DNA from: Thamnaconus septentrionalis
Taxonomy: Eukaryota; Chordata; Actinopteri; Tetraodontiformes; Monacanthidae
Length of the DNA stretch: 64,000 nucleotides
Direction of reading: 5' to 3'
NCBI GenBank assembly: GCA_009823395.1
Contig: CM020514.1
Coordinates: forward strand, 1,963,466 to 2,027,465
Part shown: positions 11,826 to 24,085 of the stretch, piece after piece
Numbering within the stretch: position 1 is the stretch's first letter
Layout of the letters: the number at the start of each line of letters is the position of its first letter
The notes under the pieces: generated by a model
What the model saw: only the letters and a program-made list of their open reading frames with translations
Told to the model about the DNA's origin: nothing
Databases searched by the model: none
Program-made: the position numbers and the translations under genes

Positions 11826-13030
11826 TGTGGTTACCGCCTCCCCGGTAACCACATGGGACGGTCTAGCCTTCGGTGTATTTCCTGGATGCGTCACCGCCCT
11901 TCCCTCCTGCTGGCCAACCCCGGAGGTGACCTTTTTATAGCATCAAGCTAACCATTGGTTCACCATCCAACGATGGCGTTGGATGTTCAAATAAGTAAAA
12001 ACCCTATGTTAAAAACTGAATATTTTATGTGAAATTGCAGCAGCACGCAAAGCATCATGGGATACAGAAGGACTGAAGGATAGTATGTTGAATCGGCTAA
12101 AAGTAGGGCGAAGTACGCATTTGGAGCGTCCTTTGGACAAGGAAGCGTCCTCCGTCTGAAGGAAGCGTCCTCCCAAGGACCCGGCCAAGAAGGACGAACC
12201 CAAACCCGCCTCCCTCGTAACCACACGGGACGGTCTAGCCTTCGGCGTATTTCCTGGTTGCGTCACCGCCGTTCCCTCCTGCTGGCCAACCCCGGAAGTG
12301 ACTTTTTTTATAGCATCAAGCTAACCATTGGTTTGCCATGTAACGATGGCGTTGGATGTTCAAATAAGTAAAAAACGAATATTTGATGTGAAATTTCAAT
12401 ACTTAAATGTATACATCGTGCCTTTGCCAGTAGATGGCGCTAATTTCAGCTGACTTCCCAGGATCCCAGGATGCTTTGCAGCAGCACGCAAAGCATCATG
12501 GGATACAGAAGGACGCGAAGGATAGTAGCGGTGCATCCTTGGAATCGGCTAAAAGTAGGGCGCATTCCGAGTACGCATTTGGAGCGTCCTTTAGACTTTT
12601 GGGAATTGGGACGAGCCTTCGCGCAGTGCTATGACGCAACTTCCTTTCAAATGCATCCTTCGAAGGAAGCGTCCTCCGTCTGAAGGAAGCGTCTTCCCAA
12701 GGACCCGGCCAAGAAGGACGAACCCAAACCCGCCTCCCTCGTAACCACACGGGACGGTCTAGCCTTCGGCGTATTTCCTGGTTGCGTCACCGCCGTTCCC
12801 TCCTGCTGGCCAACCCCGGAAGTGACTTTTTTTATAGCATCAAGCTAACCATTCGTTTGCCATCTAACAATGGCGTTGGATGTTCAAATAAGTAAAAACC
12901 CTACGTTAAAAACTGAATATTTGATGTGAAATTTCAATACTTAAATTTATACATCGTGCCTTTGCCAGTAGATGGCGCTAATTTCAGCTGACTTCCCCGG
13001 ATCCCACGATGCTTTGCAGCAGCACGCAAA
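11826..13030 (-). mobile_element. tandem partial copies related to the 9.2-kb element
   Basis: The segment 'gggacggtctagccttcgg' recurs near 11858, 12229 and 12752, each followed by the same 'ctcctgctggccaaccccgg' and 'agcatcaagctaaccatt' blocks. These are reverse-complement matches to the interior of the element at 9203-9764. The three units are of unequal length (roughly 375, 520 and 290 bp). The terminal CTGTGTCTC repeats seen at 9.2 kb are absent. This looks like a tandem array of truncated copies rather than separate clean insertions. Confidence 0.75.
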
Positions 13031-14187
13031 TGAACTGGAGTATAAAAAGGAAATGTAAACAGTAATAAAAATAGACAGTTGTATAAATATAATGATTCAG
13101 AAATTATTCAGGTTCGATGTTTTAAAGATGCATCCGCAACGTTTTTCCGCGATGGCTCCCAACCACCGCCGGCTCCTCCTCCTGTGCACCTCGCCGGCTC
13201 CGGCCGCAGACCTCTGGATTCTGGAGCTGGGGATTTTGGAGATGTAAGCGGGTCGTCGGCTAATTGGAAGGTCAGCGGCTCCATTCCCGACGGTCCTCGC
13301 GCTCCCCGGTTTAGCGCGAACGTGGCGACGCAGCGATAAATCGAACAACGGCAAACTCACTCTCGACCGCAGGGTAACGACGTACCGACGGCCGGCCCGC
13401 CGTCCAATTAAAGTCATTTGTTAGCAGTTACGGCGAGATGCAGGCACGCTCGCAAGGGCACGTACCGCGCGTCTCGCAGCTCTTAAAGTTCAAACTCATA
13501 ACTCGGACTTCCCTGACCTTTACGCGCGCCGGCCGCCAAGCCTTCAGGCTGATGTGTGGCCTTTTTAAACGCCGTCCGTTGCCGAGGAAAGACGCGACGG
13601 CGGCGGCTCCGCCTCGTTCCTCTCCGGTTCGTTGTTTCGCTCTCAGGGTGTTAAATCAGTTTCACTCCGGCGGCCCGCGCTCGAAAAAGGTTGTTGCAAT
13701 ACTGCCGCTATTACCGCCGGCGACCACTTTAGGTCAGCGCTAGGATGCTGCCAGGCCACCGGGGAGCGGGGGTGGGGGGGTGGGGGGACTCTGCTGTGAT
13801 TATCAACTTGTTTTTTCCGAGGAGTCGCCCTCGGGCACTTAAGTGGAAAGGAGCCATCTGCGGCCGACACTTTTAAGATTTAGCGGATTAATCGTCTGGC
13901 GGTCGCCCTCCGAGTTCCCCGGAATGGATCGTTTTCCTACCGAGCGCCGAGCCTCGCAGGCTCTGCAGGACCCAGGCTGGACTCCTGAAACTTCACCAGT
14001 CATTCATTTAGAAGCCCACCCCCCCCTCCCCACTCCTCCTCTCGTCTTCTGTGCCGCAGGCTGGAAGCCCCTCCCACACGAGCCGTCTCTCCATCTGTTT
14101 GCCAGAAGTTATTTCTGTAATTCATGCTCTTTGGTATTTTTACTTATTTTTTTTTTTTTTTTTTTTGGCTGTTGTTTGTCTGCCCAG
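13031..14187. other. nckap5 intron, GC-rich part
   Basis: The segment about 13130-13960 is noticeably GC- and CpG-rich, with no recognisable exon. A G-run near 13770-13785 and a poly-T run (14149-14166) that forms the polypyrimidine tract of the next acceptor are present. Confidence 0.5.
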
Positions 14188-14256
14188 GCGGAGAACTCGG
14201 CTCTGTCGATGGAGAACGACAACCAGAGGAAGCAGTACGAACGCTGCCTGGATGAG
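14188..14256 (+). CDS. nckap5: nckap5 exon: AENSALSMENDNQRKQYERC
   Basis: A 23-codon phase-0 exon between acceptor ctgcccag and donor gtgagc. It encodes AENSALSMENDNQRKQYERC then LDE. This is one of the most conserved stretches of the NCKAP5/NCKAP5L family (human AENSALALENENQREQYERC) and is predicted coiled coil. Together with its neighbours it makes the identification firm. Confidence 0.95.
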
Positions 14257-15945
14257 GTGAGCTGCGACGACGCAGCGGAGGGTGGATGGCGGGTGGGAGG
14301 GGGTGTTTGGACAGCGCCGTGTGCAAAGAGGCTGACAGTAAAAAAAAATAAAGTGACTTTTTCTACTTTAAGGCAGTGTGCGAAATAAAACCCCCCCCCC
14401 CCTGCCCCCCATCCTCCTGATTGTCACTCATTACTGATCTAAATTTCCTTAAAATGCAGGAGGCCTATAACAACCTTACAATATTTCATGGATGCAAGTC
14501 ATGGCAGTCTACATAACACACACACACACACACACACAAGCTCTGCTTGGCAAACAGAAAAAAGACAGGGTGATCTTAAAGACATTTGAGTGACCGATAA
14601 TGCATCATTTTTGTTTTTTTCGCTTTCTGAAAAAATATGACACCCCCTTAAATTTTGCTTTGACGCTCTCAGGGGGTCTCATGGGTTTTATTTCATTTTT
14701 ATTTTTATTGTTTTTAAAACACTTGTTGAGATTGTTACCTGTTTTTCCTCCTCACTCAAGTTTTTTAGCTAAGCTAGCCTAGCTAAATTTTACTCAAACA
14801 AAAATGATATATTATCGTCCCTAATGGTCGCAAAGATGTCTATAAGCTCATCCTGTCTAAAACACCCTCCACTCACCCAAATATTGATGGATATTTTGCA
14901 TCACTGGACCACTCACATGAAAGTCAGACCCCGTTGTCACTGTTGTGACATCTTGTCAAGTTACAAAAGGCCAAACAGTGCAATCACTGATAACTTAAAA
15001 ATTTTTACCGATTAAAGAAAATGTTTAATGAGCTGAAGATCCTGTTTGTCTGATGCTTGACGCATAGTTTAAATACAAATACATTGCTAAGTTCTTCCTT
15101 AAATGAACAAATAGCGGATTTATCAAAACGTTGGATGATAACGGCTGAGGACGGTTGTGTTGGTTGGCTGGGTGATACCGTGGCTTTCCACTCGTCTCCC
15201 CGCTCGTCCGTCCCTCGCCTCTGCGGTTTGCCAAAAGGCTCCGTTTCACCGACGGGCTGTCTTGTCTTTTCCAGCCCGGTTATGAATATGAATCATTCTC
15301 GACGGAAGGAATGCAGAGGAGGCACGGCTCGTTGTCAGAGTGCGAGTGAGCGGCGGCGGCTTGAGGAATGAAAGAGAGCAGAGGTGGAAACAAAAGTCAT
15401 TATTATGGTGCCAGAGTCGGACGCACGCCTACGCTTTAGAAAGGCAGAGTGAAAAAGGCAGGACTGCTGACTGGAGAAACAATGTTTTTCTTAAAAAAAT
15501 AAATAAGACTAAAACTAGACTCTCATAAATCCTGAGACCAAAAAGTTCAAACTAAAGCCACATTGTCGAGACAGAGACGTCCTTTAAATTCACATCTATT
15601 GGGTTTTTCCCACCCCCCCGCAAGTGTGTATATTTTCCTCGCAGGGTGTTGATAATGGATGGACTTTGGTTTATTTATGCGGCGGGAATGAAGTTTGCCG
15701 TGCCGACTGCGGACGCATGATGAACGATTTCACCCAATCTGATGCCGTGTTGACGCAACAAGCTGCCAATTTGTCCTCCCCAGCGCTGAACTTTACACTC
15801 CTCCCACTGCCCTGCGCACTTCTGAAACACCCTCTCTCTCTCTCTTCGGAGCTCTCTCCAGTAATGACCGGACTCTGCAAGTTGAGCGTTTTTGTTTTAT
15901 CATCATCATCATCATCGTCATCCTCGTGTAAATCGTGTCTTTCAG
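14257..15945. other. nckap5 intron
   Basis: No exon was recognised. It holds a (CA)n run at 14517-14539 and a short C-run at 14390-14402. A degenerate copy of a dispersed repeat lies at about 14630-14900 and shares an 'atattatcgtccctaatggt' core with 20050 and 62075. A (CAT)n run at about 15899-15917 precedes the next acceptor. Confidence 0.5.
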
Positions 15946-15984
15946 GTGGCGAACCAAGTGGTCCAGGCTCTGCTCACTCAGAAG
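15946..15984 (+). CDS. nckap5: nckap5 micro-exon VANQVVQALLTQK
   Basis: A 13-codon phase-0 exon between acceptor gtctttcag and donor gtttgt. Its peptide VANQVVQALLTQK is identical to the family consensus as I know it in human NCKAP5 and NCKAP5L, where it follows the YERCLDE segment directly. The short length makes it easy for gene finders to miss. Confidence 0.95.
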
Positions 15985-18229
15985 GTTTGTCTGAATCAAA
16001 GCTGTTTCATCACTGATCTCGTACCTGGATGATTATTGCTGAAGATATTGCAAACAGAAGTATGTGTCATGGCCATCAGAGTTAGAGCAAATCTGTGCAA
16101 AAATGTGCTCTTTTTTTTTTTTAGGACTGGCCTTGAAAAATGTCAGTCCAAAACACTGAAGCACAAAAAACACACCAAAAGTAGAAGCACTGTAGTGGGG
16201 AGCAGAAGCTGTTGTTTTAAACAGAGGGACATGTGAAATTCATTTCATGGGCTTGTGAAACCCTCCATAGAGTTGGAACTTAGTATTGTCGACCGAGTCA
16301 GTGTATCCTGTCAGTTCCATGTTTTAAAAATAACTTCTAGAGAGTTTTCATGAGTCACTTTAAAAAAAGAAAAAAAGAAATCCACCAGTTTATCAGAAGA
16401 AGTTGCTATACACAGTTCCTCGGTACGACTGTGTTTTCATTGGCTCTGTGATCACGAGAGCGTGGGCGGAGTCGACGCGGTAAAGCGGGTCGATGTTTTT
16501 GTCGGCGTCCTTTCTGTACGACACACAACAGCGCAGCGATGGACAAAGTAGAGGTCGTTTCATACCTGCCGCTCGGTCTGTGGTTGCTTTTCTGTTAAAG
16601 AAAGAACAGTTTTCCTCCCTGAAGTCACAGTTGATCATTTATGCAGGCAACATTTATAATTGAGTGTTTGGTTTTCTAGGAGAGCAAATGTGTAGTTCAA
16701 CCTTTATATTTTCACTAAAAGTAAACACGAGACAGATATAATGGCAAAATAGCATTCATTAAAGAACAATAGAAAAACAGGCTGTCAACACGACCAAAAT
16801 AGAGACTCCTACTTATTTGAAATGGCCTGTATGAGCCGCCCTAGCAAGCCGAGGAAGGCGTTGTTAAATGCCGCGGTGTTCGAGGCTTCCTCGCGGCGAA
16901 GAGCCACGTCCTCTCGGCCAATCCGTATTTCCTCTCGCCTCGAGGCTCCTCGGATTCCCCAGCTTGCCGCGCCTCACGCAGGAGCAACTCCATTTGCTCC
17001 GAGCGCTTCGCCATTTGCTGCTCGTCGTTTTCGCAAATGGGGTTGAACACACCCGCGACGTCGAGGGCATTCCCGGTTCGCCCGCCCCTCCCCAAAAAGA
17101 AAATAAACCATGTATTGAAATAGCTGCGTTCAAAAAATGTATACACATATAAATGTATTCGTACAACATCGATAGCAGCTACTTGTATTCACGGTCAAAT
17201 GTGCCCGACACGGAGCGCTGCGAAGAAGGAGTCGGCATCGATGTCCGCTCCGACAGGGCACTGAGCCAATCAGTGCCCTGCTCGTCGCTGCGTCACCACT
17301 AAACTCGCTTCGACTCGCTTGGCCCCTCAACGATAGAGGTGCCAAAATGGCGCCCCCTACAACCGTGTAGCGGCCAGTGCAAACACCCTCACACCGCACC
17401 GTGGCGTGGCGAGGCGAGGCAATGAAAACACGCCACTAAGACGTTAGTAATGAGGAACCTCTTGGGTACCGTAGCCACCCCCCCTCGAGAAGCTGTTAAC
17501 TGGCTACCTATGTTTACTGGCATGTGCACTAGCTAGCCACAGCAGGTGTTAAAAGCAGGAAGTGGTTCTGTTTGCCGCCCTCACCACGACCTGGCAAATT
17601 ATTTTTCCGAAGTCGCTTGTCCCGTTTTTGTAGCATATTTAACGAGATTTCTGCCCCCCCCACCAAATTGAAAATCGAGTTTTCAGAGGAAAAAAATCTG
17701 GATTTTATTTTTTGATCACCCAGCCCTAGTGTGTAATAATACCCAACTGGAAACGAGCAGATGTAGTTCCAGGCCCTTTAAAGGAGTAAAAAAACTGTTT
17801 CCCAAACTGCTTATGAGGAGCTGTCTCGAAGACACAACGTGAGCCTTCATCACTTCCCGTGTCCCCGAGTAACGTCAATACAAGATGTCATTAGTTCTTA
17901 TCGATTGTGCGTCTCTTATCGACTGCGCCGTGAGTGTTTGCGGCGCACAAGTTTGTCGGATCGATGGAGAGGTTTTCCGAATTTGCCCGTTTCATTTGTT
18001 TGTTGTTTTAAGTCAGAGCCGGCAGAAATTTTTTTCTGCCGACAGATGCTTCCAATTCAATGCTGAAGCTGAATAAAAAGCCGCTGTTTCCGGCTGATGT
18101 TTTCACCTGTTTCACTCAATTGGCTGGCAGAGCAGATTTAACAGTTCGGACTTTTGATCTGTTGTCGCTGGAGATGATTTCTGCTAATTTGTTTCTTTTG
18201 CTTTTGCTTCTTCTTCCGGACTCGGCCAG
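15985..18229. other. nckap5 intron with GC-rich block
   Basis: No nckap5 exon. A CpG-rich block at about 16820-17440 carries a minus-strand open frame (16841-17146) with a charged, helix-like stretch ENDEQQMAKRSEQMELLLRE. Its origin is unknown and may be a decayed transposon gene. A partial repeat ending 'gatcacccagccctagtg' lies at about 17690-17735. Confidence 0.45.
17254..17280. repeat. short palindrome in the GC-rich intron block
   Basis: The arms CAGGGCACTGA (17254-17264) and TCAGTGCCCTG (17270-17280) are perfect reverse complements around the five bases GCCAA. The role is unknown. It may be an internal end of a decayed mobile element. Confidence 0.7.
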
Positions 18230-18349
18230 AATCTAAAGGAGGAATGTGTGAAGCTGCGGACCCGCGTGTTCGACCTGGAGCAGCAGAACCGCATACTGAG
18301 CGTGTTGTTTCAGCAACGTGTCAAAATGTCCACCAACCCCATCACCCAG
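18230..18349 (+). CDS. nckap5: nckap5 exon: NLKEECVKLRTRVFDLEQQN
   Basis: A 40-codon phase-0 exon between acceptor tcggccag and donor gtaaac. It encodes NLKEECVKLRTRVFDLEQQN, then RILSVLFQQR and a short Ser/Thr/Pro tail. Human NCKAP5 has the near-identical DLREECVKLKTRVFDLEQQN followed by LSILFQQR. It ends the N-terminal coiled-coil region. In human the next residues are KLHSRILDL..., and a matching fish exon was not found before 30271. Confidence 0.95.
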
Positions 18350-19959
18350 GTAAACTGATCTTCTCGACTGCAAGGATTTATCCACTTTATGTGGCGGGTT
18401 TCTGAAATTTTCAACAGTGACGAAGGAACGCAAGTCAAGTTGTTGGGGTTGAAGAGTTTCAGCTTTGGAAAAAAACTTGCATAACCCAGGCTTCAAATTG
18501 CACTCCCTGACTGGTATTGCATTCAAAGCAGCGCGCTCGAGTGCGCCATTTGCCGACACACGAGCATTACCGTCCCCGCACCGCTCTCTTGTTTCATGCT
18601 AATCATGTCAGAATGAAGTCTGATAGTGAGCCTCTAATCCGAGTCAAGCCGAAAAGTGACAGCGCTGAAATTGGAAACAGAGCTGCACATGTTTTTTGCT
18701 AATTGGAACTCTCTCAAGCAAGGAGCGGCGGGGATAATTGGTTCCGAAATCCGTCTTCTTTCTTACGTGGTTAGCGAGTCATTGTTCACTCGCTGAGCTT
18801 AATGAAACAACATAAAACAACAACATTAAGCAATTCTGCAATTTCAAGCTGTTTAATGTGTAAAACGTGAAACATGTCACGTTGGTTTGATGGTTGTTTT
18901 CATGTTTAGAGGTGAGTTGCTACCTGTAGCCTCTGACACGGCGCGTCAATCAAAGGAATACTCCTCCATAAAAGATGCACATCCAGATGCTATGTGATCA
19001 TAGCTGTGTCACAAAGTTGGGAAAAATCTGCTTGTTCCACGAAAACGTGATAGTTTTCTCCTATTCGGACAGGGAAGATTAAAGACCTCATGCTATATCT
19101 GCTAACTAGCTATCTGCCAGACCTAGCTGAGTCTTGAGAAAACACTTGAATTGGCACCTTCTCCAAGCAACGCTGAGTCTTTAGAATGTAGTTTAGCCAA
19201 AAAAAGACAGAGGAAGATGAAGCCATAAATAACATTGTCTTCTGTGTTCAGCTTGCTTAGGTCTGATCACAGCTTGCTAGCACTTCCCTCTGCAGTGCCA
19301 AATGTTTAGCCAATGACACATAATGTGCTAAATGCTGTGAGAACATTGAGTTTATTTAAGAAAAGTGTTGCAAACTCTGAGACAACAGGGATGTGTTACG
19401 CTGAATGCAGACAAGTTTACTGGTGTGAAACTTTCCGCATGAAGTCAACAGTCCAATCCGGCCATGAATAATGGATGACAGAAGACACTTGTGATGGACA
19501 TGTGATATTTTTTGGCTTATTTTGGCTGACTTTTCAAAGAAAAGCCCCGAAGTGCACGGCTGGGCCCAGCTTAGCAGCTTATTATTTTTAAAAATGCATG
19601 AACTTTAACTGACAGAAATGTTGTGATACTGACTGTATGTCACTGTCATTGTGTCGGCAGTACAACACGTACCAGTCAAAACAAGTTACTAACTGATGAC
19701 AAAAAAAAAAAAAAAAAAAAGATCTTGAATGTGTGCAACTCCTGAGTGGTTGCTTCCGAGGCGCTGATGCTGACACGACACTGGCAATTTAAGTTAATGT
19801 TTGCCTCTACGCCAAGTGACAGCGACGCTAACGGGGTGTTCAGGCAGCAGCTGGACTGCAGCTAGCTTAGACCGTAGCACGTCACAAATGCAAATGCAGC
19901 AAGAGGTCCAAGCAAGTTAGAAAATACCACAACACACAAATACACCAGGAAGGTATGAG
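18350..19959. other. nckap5 intron
   Basis: No exon was recognised. A poly-A run lies at 19701-19720. Otherwise unremarkable AT-rich intron. Confidence 0.5.
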
Positions 19960-20190
19960 GTCAGGAAGTGAAATACATGAGGATCCGGGGGATCCGAGCC
20001 CCTGATCATGAGACCATGAGACCCCTGAAAGCCTCATATTTTTTCAAAAAGCTAAATATATATGTTATTGTCACTAATGGTCACTAACATGTCTTTAAGA
20101 TCACCGTATATAATACATTTTTTTAAAAACATTATTCACAATTTTTTTGGGTCAAGTGGAGCTTGTGTGTGTGTGTGTGTGTGTGTTCCA
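19960..20190. repeat. dispersed repeat, member of a three-copy family
   Basis: The core 'ttattgtcactaatggtcac' (about 20065-20085), preceded by 'tttttcaaaaagcta' and followed by a (GT)n run (20167-20187), recurs at 61963-62185 in the same order. There 'gtttttcaaaaagcaaaag' is followed by 'tattgtcaccaatggtcac' and then (GT)n. A weaker match is at about 14630-14900. It looks like an old interspersed element. The family is unknown to me. Confidence 0.6.
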
Positions 20191-21209
20191 CAATGAGAAC
20201 TAAGATCAGCATCCGACGTCCGTACAGAATAAGCACAGATTGAAAAACAAAAAACAAAAATGTCGGCTCAACAAATTTGTGGATTTTTACATATTTCTTT
20301 AAAAATGTCGCCGAAATTTTCAGACTAGCTTTTTATTCCACTCTGGTTCGGACAAGAACAAAATGACCCGTCCATCTCCAGCAGTGGCCACATAATGAAA
20401 ATGCAGAATGTGAGCGAAATACTCCAGCTTGTTTTTGCGTCTTGCTTGGGATTCTCTCCGTATGCAGCGTCGTCGCTCTAACAAGCGGCCTGCATTCAGC
20501 ACAGCCATTCGGAAGGAAGCGCAGGCATATAACCAAAAATATATGAAATTGTACAAAAAAAAATCTTCAGCAGTTCATTCACACATACAGTATATGTGAC
20601 GTTTTTCTTTTTGTCCGGCTTTAATGAAATTGCTTTGGCAGAATTCCCACACCAGGTCATTAAGTGCACTGTGAGTCCGACAGAGCGGGAAGCACTGGAA
20701 GTTTCTGTAAAGGTCAAACTCACACACTCTTAACGCTCCAGCAAAAAGCGATTCTGCTCTTGTAAGTTGTCCGTGTTTCCACGGCTGACATGCTAAGCTA
20801 CGTGTGTGAGTGCGTTAAGAGAAACGTAACACTTTTTAACAGAACAAGTAGAGAACGAGTACTTGCATTTCGGTACTCACAGATACTGACACCAAGTACT
20901 TAATAAGGCCATTACACATTATAGAATTTTCTTTTTTACACAAATGTTTTTCACACTGTCGCAAGTTTCACTGCGATTCCACACAAATTTGACAAAATTG
21001 TCGTGCACATACATATACAGCTGTTTTCGGTGTCGCGGTATCGACACATATTTTACGAGCGCGAGTAGAGTAACTCAACACCGGTATCGATCCTGGCATC
21101 GATGTCGGTGCGTCGCTACTAGCTGAGGTATGGATCAGAAATGTTTTATTTATCTATCGAGGAAAATGTTGGAGCACACCAGTGATTTGAAATCTGTTGA
21201 ATATTTGAC
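20191..21209. other. nckap5 intron
   Basis: No exon or clear repeat was recognised. A segment at about 21020-21120 contains 'cggtatcg' and 'atcgatg' motifs reminiscent of decayed transposon ends. Confidence 0.4.
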
Positions 21210-21961
21210 TAATAATAATAATAATAATAATATAATAATAACTGACATCTGCCATGACCTCTGTAAATCGTTGAGTTTGGTTCGATGTCCTGTCTGTTCA
21301 GCGCCGCCGCTCATCATTGGAACTGGGAGCTGGGCTCGGCTGTCAGTCATTGTGTTTCCATCCATTTCTACCTTCATCGTCATCATCATCGTCATCGTCA
21401 TCAGCGGCGGTCGCTCGTGTCCGAGTATGACCGTCCTCCTTCTCGGCCATTGGTGGACAGAGGAATGTAGCGGTGGTTCTGGGTTGGACCTGTTTATTGG
21501 ACGTTCTCGCCTTTCTGAGTCTGCGCTTATCCCGTGCGGCATGGCGGAGGTCATCGTCATACTTGTCCATGCAGCCACCTCATGGACAAGGTTTCTCCAG
21601 GTCGCCCTGTCTGTTGCCATGTCCTGGGAATACAGGACTTGTTTTGGGAGGCGAGAGTGAGGCACGCGGATAACATGGCCAGTCCGTCCGAGTCGGTTTT
21701 GGGCGATGGCGGCGGTGATGGTGAGAACGTCAGCCTCCTCCGGGACGCTGGTGTTGGTGCGCTGATCCTCCCAGCTGATCTCCAGGATCTTCCGGAGGCA
21801 CCTCTGATGGGACGCCTCAAGCGCCTTGAGGTGCCTGCTATACGTGGCCCAGGCTTCTGACCCGTACAGAAGGGTGGGGAGCACCACAGCTTTGTACACC
21901 AGGATTTTGGTCTTTGGGCTGGAGGTGGCGGTTCTCTAAAGACTCAATTTCTACCTTCACC
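21210..21961 (-). mobile_element. 5'-truncated non-LTR retrotransposon (LINE) 3' end
   Basis: The minus-strand frame 21150-21899 begins MYKAVVLPTLLYGSEAWATY, continues with HQRCLRKILEISWED and NRLGRTGHVIRV. This pattern (LLYGSE.W, HQRCLR.IL.I.W, GH..R) is the C-terminal region that follows the reverse transcriptase domain in many animal LINEs. No catalytic YXDD region is present, so only the tail of the open frame remains. The copy ends on the minus strand in a short (TTA)n-type microsatellite (about 21212-21240), as LINE 3' ends often do. A hAT-like element abuts it at 21970. The frame degenerates into Met/Thr repeats after about 130 residues. The exact clade is not decided. Confidence 0.75.
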
Positions 21962-21969
21962 ATGTAGAT

Positions 21970-22655
21970 CAGGGGTGTCAAACATACGGCCCGCGAGAGA
22001 TTTTGCAACATATAAAAACTGCAATATTTCAATGAAAGAAAGTGCTGTTCTAAATGCGTCCACTTGGTGTCGCAATATTGTTTCTGCTTCGCAAACAAAC
22101 TTAATACTGCGGCTGAGCAAATTGGGACAGGTGCAGCCACTCACGTCTCCTATTGGCTGCCCCGATTGCCCCAGAACGTCTCCTATTGGCTGCCCTCATT
22201 GCCCCACAATGTCTCTGTCGAAACAGACAAAGTTGATGCAGAGCAGTGTTGCCAACTTGGCGACTTTCTCCCCCCAAAAAAGTTGCTATTTCCCCAATAG
22301 CGACCTTTTTTTGTCAAAAGCGACTAGCGACAACTCTAGCGACTTTTCCTGGTGTTATTACGTTGCGATCAAGTGCAAATTGTCAATTATGCAAATTAGA
22401 CGATGACGTCTTTTGGCGACTTCTAGCGACTTTCAGGACAGCCAATAGCGACTTTCCTTACTGAGGAGTTGGCAACACTGATGCAGAGTGCAGAGTCCTC
22501 AAAGAACACCAACGAAAGTAAAATAAAGAAAACAACTGGAAGTTGTTGTTATCTTTATGTTATTATTACCATACCATGATTTTACTGGTCCGGCCCACTT
22601 GGGAATAGATTTTCCTCTATGTGGCCCGTGAACCAAAATGAGTTTGACAGCCCTT
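21970..22655 (-). mobile_element. non-autonomous hAT-like transposon, copy 2
   Basis: This is in reverse orientation to copy 1 at 875-1566. The left end is CAGGGGTGTCAAAC and the right end TTTGACAGCCCTT. A perfect 8-bp target duplication, ATGTAGAT, lies at 21962-21969 and 22656-22663. The interior has about two of the 33-bp units (near 22140-22210) and the 'gtcgc/gcgac' rich segment shared with the other two copies. No transposase is present. Confidence 0.9.
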
Positions 22656-22883
22656 ATGTAGATGATCAACACCTTACAGCACAGATAGTCATACTGACAA
22701 AAGTTCTGAACATTTGAAATCATCTGTGGTTGAAAAATGCAGAAAGTTTCCTTCCTTCTCCACCAGTAGGAAAGCGTTGAACAGCACTAGAATCAAATCA
22801 GGAATCAGGCCAAGTGTCACAGCCACTGATTGCAGCCTCCGCCCTTCCACAAACTGAAAGCAGACGTCGAAATCTATCAGGCT

Positions 22884-23212
<329 letters not shown>

Positions 23213-23955
23213 ATGGCACTGCCGAGAGCACTTGGGCAGAAATGAAACCAAGGTGATCAGCTGTGTCCCCCCACCCCCCCCTCCATCCCACTCCCCACTC
23301 CCCACCCCCCATCCATTACACCATTACAACTGGACACACAACACTCTGGCGGTGCATCATCACGCTGGATAACATGGGAGGTAATTATATCTGAAGTCGC
23401 TGAAGTGGAAAATTCGCTTTTCACTGCCACTAATTCTTGTCTGGTCCCTAATCGCTGCTGCTGCTGCTGCTGTTTGTTGCGGCGGCACACCTGTTCTCGG
23501 TCACACTGACTGGCTTCGGCAGAGAGAGGTCATGTAAAGCAATTCAGCAGCACGCGGAGAAACACAGCGGCGGAGTGAAAAAGCTTCTCTTTTTTTTGGA
23601 CAATACAGTTAAAGCAAAGAGTGGCAGCTCACAGGTGGATTTTTGAGAAGAGGAGGCGATCTCTCCACCAGTGAGAAGAGAAAGTTGAGTGTAAAATAGT
23701 GCGGATGATGCTGATCAAATTTGCATCAATACGTCATTAAATGGATGGATGGTCTTTCATAGGCTAAGAACTTGCCTTGAAAGCCCCTTCTCAGGCTCAT
23801 CGAGGATTAAAACAGCTGTCTGTAGAGGGAGGAGAGTTAAAAAAAAAAAAAGAGTCTAGCTAAAAGTCAGTGATTGCTTGCTGGTGGCGAGCAGCAGGCA
23901 ATCAGGCAGACCACTCAATGGCACCAAATAGGACATGGACCAAAATAAAAAACAC
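23213..23955. other. nckap5 intron between microsatellites
   Basis: C-rich run (23265-23310) and a (GCT)n run (23455-23472). No exon was recognised. Confidence 0.5.
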
Positions 23956-24008
23956 GATATATGTATGTGTATATGTATATATATATACACATGTATATAT
24001 ATATATAC

Positions 24009-24084
<76 letters not shown>

Positions 24085-24085
24085 C
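23956..24085. repeat. (TA)n microsatellite
   Basis: About 130 bp of TA dinucleotides interrupted by occasional G or C (GTATATG, CACATG, ACGTA). It is self-complementary and may form cruciforms. It is also prone to assembly length errors. Confidence 0.98.

Noticed and set aside
14144..14166. Poly-T run as a transposon tail
   Set aside because: It is directly followed by the acceptor of a well-supported nckap5 exon, so it is more simply the polypyrimidine tract.
21150..21899. 249-codon minus-strand frame considered as a host gene
   Set aside because: Its first 130 residues match the tail of LINE reverse transcriptase proteins, and the rest is low complexity, so it was assigned to a mobile element.
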